This document shows, piece after piece, positions 58,401 to 64,000 of a stretch of 64,000 nucleotides of DNA. The stretch spans positions 522,276 to 586,275 of the forward strand of contig JAADJZ010000028.1 of assembly GCA_011032825.1 (NCBI GenBank), written 5' to 3'. Under the pieces are notes generated by a model. It ran no database searches, was not told where the DNA came from, and saw only the letters and a list, made by a program, of their open reading frames with translations. A program made the translations under genes and the position numbers. Source of the DNA: Massariosphaeria phaeospora (lineage: Eukaryota; Ascomycota; Dothideomycetes; Pleosporales). The first letter of the stretch is position 1. The number at the start of each line of letters is the position of its first letter.

Positions 58401-58951
58401 ACAGCTTTAAACAAGTTAAACTATAGTTTTTTTAACGTTCTACAACAAACGTCTCTAGGGCGTTTGTGCAAAGAGCGTAGTCGTTAGAGCAAACGCAATA
58501 ATAATCAAAGATATTTACTACAACAAACGCAATGCGCTTTTTACTTGCGCTTTTTACTTTCTTACCTTGTGCGTAGGAGATTCTAGTACGGCAGTAAGCT
58601 GTATATATTCTATAGCTTTTATCTTTCGTAACCTATAGTATACACTAGTTTTCTCTACAACACGATTCTCTAGTTACTGTCTATACCTACTACACTTTTT
58701 TTCTCTTCGTTGTTAATTCTCTACTAATTAGCTTTAGCATAAGCTACTACAACTCGTTTACTCAAAATAGCTATACTAGCTTAGCTTTAGCTTTCGCCGC
58801 AGCTCCTCCGCTGCTGCTGCTGCCTTGGGCTTTCAAAGCTGCTTACAACCAACTGCTTTCAACTGCCTTTTAATTTAATTCTAAGACTAGATTTACGGCT
58901 ATGTTAAACTATATAGTTGCTACGTCTTAAAATCGGCTAACTACCTAGCTT
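58401..58951. other. Unassigned subtelomeric sequence
   Basis: AT-rich, with a CTGCTGCTGCTGC run near 58811. I see nothing else. Confidence 0.4.
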
Positions 58952-59546
58952 CTGCGCGTGAATTCTTTTATTGCAACCTACAAAAACGGCGCGAGCAAAG
59001 CTAGCTAGTCTAGCATAAAAAAACTTTTACAAGAAACCAAAGACGACTATAACCGCGGTGCAACTATCTTAGGCGCAACAAAGAAATAGCGAGCTGCAGA
59101 GTTTGTTAGCGTTGTAACTTTAAGCATGTTAAGCGCGGCAAAGCAGTTGCAGAACAATAACAGCTAGCATGCTGTAGCGATAGCGCAGCAGGAAAGTAAA
59201 GTGTAAGTTTACAATTTAGCGTACAATTCAACTGCGTATGCTAAAAACGTTAAGCGAGTAGATAGCGTAAGCGGCACTAGCAACGTGCACTGCTTAGTGC
59301 AGCAGTAGCTAAACGTACAAGAAGTGTACTTCTAGAGCTTGCTAAGCGAATATACGCAAGAGCTAGAATAGATAGAGTGCATAGGCCGAAGTGCATAGTA
59401 GGTAAATGCAACTGCGAATAGAACGCTTCTTTAGCCGCTAGACGCTAATACTTTAGAAAAGCCGTAGACGTTCTATTACTAGAACTAGAGTAGAAGCTAT
59501 AGTTTGTTTGAGATTACAAGACCTTTAGTACTGTTAAAATGTAACT
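58952..59546 (+). pseudogene. Decayed ORF of unknown family
   Basis: One frame gives protein-like text between TAG stops: KKLLQETKDDYNRGATILGA, RAAEFVSVVTLSMLSAAKQL, VYNLAYNSTAYAKNVKRVDS. Nearly every stop is TAG, as in the neighbouring decayed genes. It ends at a TAA at about 59544. I do not recognise it. Confidence 0.5.
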
Positions 59547-59639
59547 ATATAATGTAAGAGCAAAGTAATTAATTAAGTAACAAACGAGCAGCAACTAGAG
59601 AAGCTATATATACACTAGTAAAATTATGTAATCTCAAAC
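59506..59639. repeat. 134-bp segment with 13-bp perfect inverted ends
   Basis: GTTTGAGATTACA at 59506-59518 is the exact inverse of TGTAATCTCAAAC at 59627-59639. It could be a tiny MITE at the junction with the second helicase fragment. No clear target duplication is visible. Confidence 0.55.
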
Positions 59640-59644
59640 ACACG

Positions 59645-60915
59645 CTGCCGTTGGCAAGGCGAGCATGCTAGAAGCGTTTATAGCTAGCTAGCAGCGCATT
59701 ATTGTTGCTACTAGCGCGTTGGGCATAGGCGTTAACGTGCCCGACATCTAGTGCATTATCTACATTAACTAGCCGTTTAGCGTGTTGAATTACGCGCAGA
59801 AAAGTAGCAAAGCTAAGCGAGATAGATTGCTAAGCAAGGCAATTATAATAGTGCAGAACGGCAATTAGCGAGCGGCCAAAGATAGTTAGAATAAAGCAAA
59901 GCAAGCGTTGGTGCAATAGTACGTTGGAAAAAGCAGCGCAGCACGATGCAAGCGAGTCGTGTTAGACGAATATTTAAATAGGCAAAAGGCAAAGCGGGCT
60001 AGATGCAAAAAAGAAAAGAAAAAGTATAACGTTTATTAAAGAAAGAAAGTAGAAGAAAACGACAGCAACTAACCTAGCGATAGCGAGAAAACAGCAAGAA
60101 AGATTGATAGAAAGAGCAAAAGAGAAGAAACGCGAAGAACGTTTAAGCAGCAGCAGCGAGAACGACAAGGCCTACGCTAGACGTTAATCTAGCAGTAGCA
60201 GCACGAGTTTGCAGACGTTAAGTAGCTGCGCAGGCAGTTAGTGTTGCAGTTATGAAAAAAAGCAGATCACGTAATAGTATTCTAGTGCTACTTTCTTACT
60301 TATTAAGTACCTTTTACTTTAGCTGTATTATAGATACGTTATGTAAATAGACTTTACTGCTAGCCCTTCGAGAAAGCAGCACGAGCAAAACAACACAATA
60401 GAACAATACACAATACTTTTGTTTTTACTGCATTTTACACTGCAACAGTTAGCGTAGTAGGCAAACTAGTGTGTAATATACAAAGCAGCAAGCGAAAGCT
60501 AGAGCAATTACGATATACAGCGATGTTAGCGTGTAAAGAGCACAAAGGTTAAGAAAAAAATCAAGGCAATAGAAAAGCAGATTAAGTTTAAGAATTAGTT
60601 TAGCTGTTTTTGGTGCGGGGTGCTGCAGGAGATATACTATTAATAGAAAAGCAACAGCAGCGAACGGTACTAGCGCAGCAAGAACAGCAATTGCTAGTAC
60701 AAAAGCGTGTTAGTAGGTAGCTTAATAGGCATAGCGTTGAAATACGACGAGATTAGATCGTAGTAGTATAAGCGATTAGAAGCTATAGGCGTTGACAACG
60801 CAAAGCTAGAACAAACTGTTATCAAGTATTTAGAGAAAAAGCGTAGACTAGAGACAGTAGAAAGCAACTAGTTAGCTAAAGAGTTTTGTTAAATAACGCG
60901 GTTATTAGTAGAGTA
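59645..60915 (+). pseudogene. Second, partial copy of the telomere-linked helicase (3' part)
   Basis: It aligns with 56165-57260 of the main copy: KASMLEAFIAS, VATSALGIGVNVPDI, RVVLDEYLNR, QQQRERQGLRQTLI and the later CFWCGV block at about 60607. It has an extra insertion at 60250-60480 and more stops than the main copy. It starts abruptly in the helicase C-terminal lobe. Confidence 0.8.
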
Positions 60916-61587
60916 AGTAAGAGATAGCAAGTAGACAGAGTTATAGTAGAGAAAGCAATTAAAGTAAAAAAGTAGAAAAAATACTAGGAATAGTAGTAGC
61001 AAAGGCAGTAATAATAATAGTAGTATAAAAATAGAAAGCAGCTAAGTAAGCAGCAGAAGAGGAAAGTAGAGATAAGAAATAAAAAGTAGTAACTAAGATA
61101 TAGAGAAGAGTAATTACAGTAAAGAAAAAGCAATTAAAATAGTAAGAAAAAGCAATAAATATAGAAAGAAAAAGGAATTAAGGTAATAGAAAAAAGCAAT
61201 TAAGGTAATAGAAAAAAGTAATTAAGATATAAAAAAGAGTAATAGATACTAGATTAAAAGTAGTATTATGTATTTAGAAAAGTAGTTATAGGTGCAAAGA
61301 AATACATAATATTACGAAAAGTTTAATAGTAAAATAGAGTAGTAAATAGATAAGTTAGCAACGTAGAGTAAGTAGGTAGATTTAGAGCATAAATAATAAT
61401 AAATAGAATATAATAACTAGAGGTAATATAGAAAATATAACTAAAAAAAAGATAGCAGATAATATTAGAAATAGTTAGGTAGTAGAAAAGCAATAATAAG
61501 AGAAAGAAGAAATTAAAGATTAAAGAAATAGTATATAGTTAGAGTTTTAATAGAGAACATAGTTAATAGTAGAAAGAAAAAGTAGTA
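60916..61587. other. C-depleted, purine-rich subtelomeric tract (proximal half)
   Basis: The + strand is almost free of C while G remains common (for example AGTAAGTAAGAGATAGCAAG). The tract continues past the transposon at 63452-63867. No frame. Confidence 0.75.
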
Positions 61588-63451
61588 ACGTACTTTACGA
61601 GTTCGTGCATTACACGGGTTCGTGCATTACTTTTGCTAAGCTTCTACCAAACTCTACCTCCTACGTGATGCCTTAACAACAACACTAGATAGAACTTTCT
61701 AAAGAACGTTAGATACAGCTTGCGCTTTAGGCTCTTAAACAAAACGCGACACTTTCTTAGCAACGCGCTGCAGCTATCTACAACGTCGATTAATCAACAC
61801 TAAGCTGCTAACGCGTAGGACAAACTTCACAAGCAGATTACTAGCCTAAATCAAGGAATCTAACAAAGACCGAGGAGAGCGTAGTTGTTGAGTATATACT
61901 TAAGCTTATATCGCGCGGATTTCCTTCTAGGCTCGCAGCTGTAGCTGATATAGCCAATTCCTTGCGCGCAAAGCGCAATCTAAGCTAGGTTAGCTTAAAC
62001 TAGCCTAGTACGTAGGTTATGCACCGCTTTGAGTTTACAATGAAGTTTAATTGCAAGTACGATTACAAGAAAGCGCTTTGCGAGGATCTTGAGGTTATCT
62101 AAGGCTAGTTTCGCCTAGTAGCTAACATAAAAGCCAAGTACGGTATCTAGGATGTAGACACGTACAACTTTGACAAGACAAGCTTCATAATAGGCTAGAT
62201 ATCAACTAGGGCAGTTGTTACTGCTTTAGAGAAACGAGGACGGCCAAAGGCAATACAGCAAGGCAATAGAGAGTAGACAACGGTTATCCAAAGCATCAAC
62301 GCGACAAGGTAAGCTATTCTACTTTTTATTATTTTCAAAGGCTACTATCACCTCTTTGCTTGGTACAAGGAGAAGAATCTGCTCTAGAACTAGGTTATTG
62401 CAGTCTCTAAGAAAGGCTGGACAACAAATAAGCTTAGGCTGTAGTAGTTAAAGCACTTTAATAAGCATACAAAGAAAAAAGTAGTTGGCAGCTACTAACT
62501 GCTTGCAATCGACGGCTATAAGAGCTATGACTCGCTCGCATTCCAGCAATACTGCAAAGAGAACAAGATTATTACTATCTGCATGCTTCCGCACTTATCG
62601 CACTTTCTGCAGCTTCTTAATGTAGGTTGTTTTGCTCCTCTAAAGAAGGCGTACGGGCGCTAAGCCGAAGATCTCATGCGCAACTAGATTACTTACATTA
62701 CAAAACTTAAGTTTCTACTATGCTTTATACGCGCCTATAATGCAGCAATTACTTCTAGTAATATTCAAGGAAGGTTTCGAGGCGCTGGATTGGTTCCATT
62801 TGACCTAGAACGAGTTATAACAGCTCTTGACGTCCGGCTACGTACTCTATTACTACTACTGCCTATCAACAACGAGCCCTAGCAGTTGCAAACCTCAAGC
62901 AATACCCTTGAACTAGGGTCGCAATCGACGCTCGTGAAGGCAAGAATTTAGAAGCATATAGATAGCTCACCAACGTCTATAGTAGAGGCCTTTGAGAAGG
63001 TCTCAAAGAAGGCAGCTATTATCGCGCACAAGCTAGTGTTGGCGCAACGGAAAATAGCTGAACTGAAGATAGCAAATGAAGCCGCTACGCGACGTAAATC
63101 GCATAAAAGAAAGCGGGTTTAGGCAGAAGAGACTTTGACAGTTGAGAATAGAGCTCGTCTAACTGCTCTAAAGGAGTTTGAAGCGCGTAGTAATAAGAAG
63201 AAGCTAAAGACGCGAGTGCGCGCTGAAGCAGGTGAACTATCTCAAAGACAGTGTAAACGGTGTTATTAGGCTAAGCACAACGCGCGTACGTGTAAGCAAG
63301 CAGTAGAAGTAGACTCTAAATAATATCTCGTGTTATATTACTCTACACAGAGCCAAAGTAAGCTGTTTTGCGCCAGAATGGGGTGGTTTTGGTGGGGGCT
63401 TGGCAAAAGTAATGCACGAACCCGTGTGATGCACGAACTCGTGAGGTACGT
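61588..63451 (+). mobile_element. Younger Fot-like (pogo) transposon, 1864 bp
   Basis: Inverted ends start ACGTAC, followed by two spaced copies of GTTCGTGCATTAC (61609 and 61630); the right end is the inverse, finishing at 63451. TA duplications lie at 61586-61587 and 63452-63453. It sits inside the C-depleted tract, so it arrived after that sequence formed. Confidence 0.9.
61668..63323 (+). pseudogene. Fot-like transposase with CCHC zinc knuckle, nonsense-mutated
   Basis: A frame of 552 codons from the ATG at 61668 to the TAA at 63321 has no indel and about 40 internal stops, mostly TAG plus a few TAA. Visible parts are LSQQRAAAIYNV-type HTH text, YNFDKTSF, LLAIDGYKSY, LNVGCFAPLKKAYG (Asn at 62619 where Asp is catalytic) and, near the end, C-x2-C-x4-H-x4-C in CKRCYQAKHNARTC. 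It keeps far more C than the old copy at 48-50 kb. Confidence 0.85.
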
Positions 63452-63867
63452 TAAAAATATTATATAAAAGAGAGTAATAAATATAGTAAACAGAATGTTA
63501 GATAGTAAGAGAAGAGATATTATAATAAGATAGAAGAATAGCGTAGTTTAAACAAAAAAAAGAGGTAATTAGGATAGTAGTAGGTTTAAGATAAAAAAAG
63601 TATAGGTATAGTATAAGTAGATTTAGAATAGAATTAGTATTACGATTATAAGTAAGAATAGTAAAGTAGAGTAAAAAAAAAGAGAATAGTAGAAGTCAAG
63701 AATAGAGTTTAATAAGTTATAGAAAGAAAAATATAATAGATATATATAAGAGAATAGAGTTAGAAATAGGTAGAAGATATAATAGAGTAGAAGTTAGTAG
63801 TTTAAAAGTATAAGTAAGTTAAATAACATAGAAAAATAATAATTAGTATAGTAAGAAAACTAGAGAT
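63452..63867. other. C-depleted tract, distal half, abutting the telomere
   Basis: The same purine-rich, C-poor composition as 60916-61587. It runs up to the first TTAGGG. Confidence 0.75.
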
Positions 63868-64000
63868 TTAGGGTTAGGGTTAGGGTTAGGGTTAGGGTTA
63901 GGGTTAGGGTTAGGGTTAGGGTTAGGGTTAGGGTTAGGGTTAGGGTTAGGGTTAGGGTTAGGGTTAGGGTTAGGGTTAGGGTTAGGGTTAGGGTTTAGGG
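63868..64000 (+). repeat. Telomere, 22 copies of TTAGGG
   Basis: Uninterrupted TTAGGG repeats end the window, with one TTTAGGG as the last unit. The G-rich strand reads 5' to 3' toward the end, so this is the right end of a chromosome. Confidence 0.98.

Overview
The window is the right-hand end of a chromosome of a filamentous ascomycete (Pezizomycotina; Dothideomycetes-like is a guess). It ends in 22 copies of TTAGGG reading off the + strand. Other support is the many 45-75 nt GT-AG introns with CTAAC/CTAAT branch sites, two Zn2Cys6 transcription factors, Clr5-domain and DUF4202 proteins, repeat decay typical of repeat-induced point mutation (RIP: CpA to TpA on either strand), and a RecQ-like telomere-linked helicase next to the telomere.

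Region 1, 1-20 kb, is ordinary gene space. It holds a partial secreted or surface Cys protein, a small coiled-coil gene and an F-box-like gene, a RING protein, a class III-type sirtuin, a five-exon SLC26/SulP sulfate permease with a STAS domain, a VPS9-domain Rab GEF with a CUE tail, an asparagine-synthetase-domain protein (ASNSD1-like), and two paralogous small secreted Cys-rich genes (effector-like).

Region 2, 20.8-25.5 kb, is a nested pair of Tc1/mariner-pogo (Fot-like) DNA transposons. The inner one sits at a TA inside the left terminal inverted repeat of the outer one. Both transposase frames are intact in length but carry in-frame stops, mostly TAG.

Region 3, 25.7-47.9 kb, returns to genes: a 70-aa protein, DUF4202, a two-finger C2H2 protein, a possibly frameshifted gene, a seven-exon gene with a tandemly amplified intron+exon cassette (the most unusual structure here), two head-to-head Zn2Cys6 regulators, a Clr5 protein, a short-chain dehydrogenase and a PD-(D/E)XK-like protein.

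Region 4, 48-64 kb, is decayed subtelomere with no intact gene. It holds an old Fot-like copy split by a long-TIR MITE, TTAGAG arrays, a RecQ-like helicase pseudogene (about 4.7 kb in one frame) with partial copies on both sides, a 149-bp minisatellite, a decayed unknown ORF, C-depleted tracts, a younger Fot-like copy of the same family as the old one, and the telomere. Exon boundaries throughout come from reading splice signals and family conservation; none was tested against RNA.
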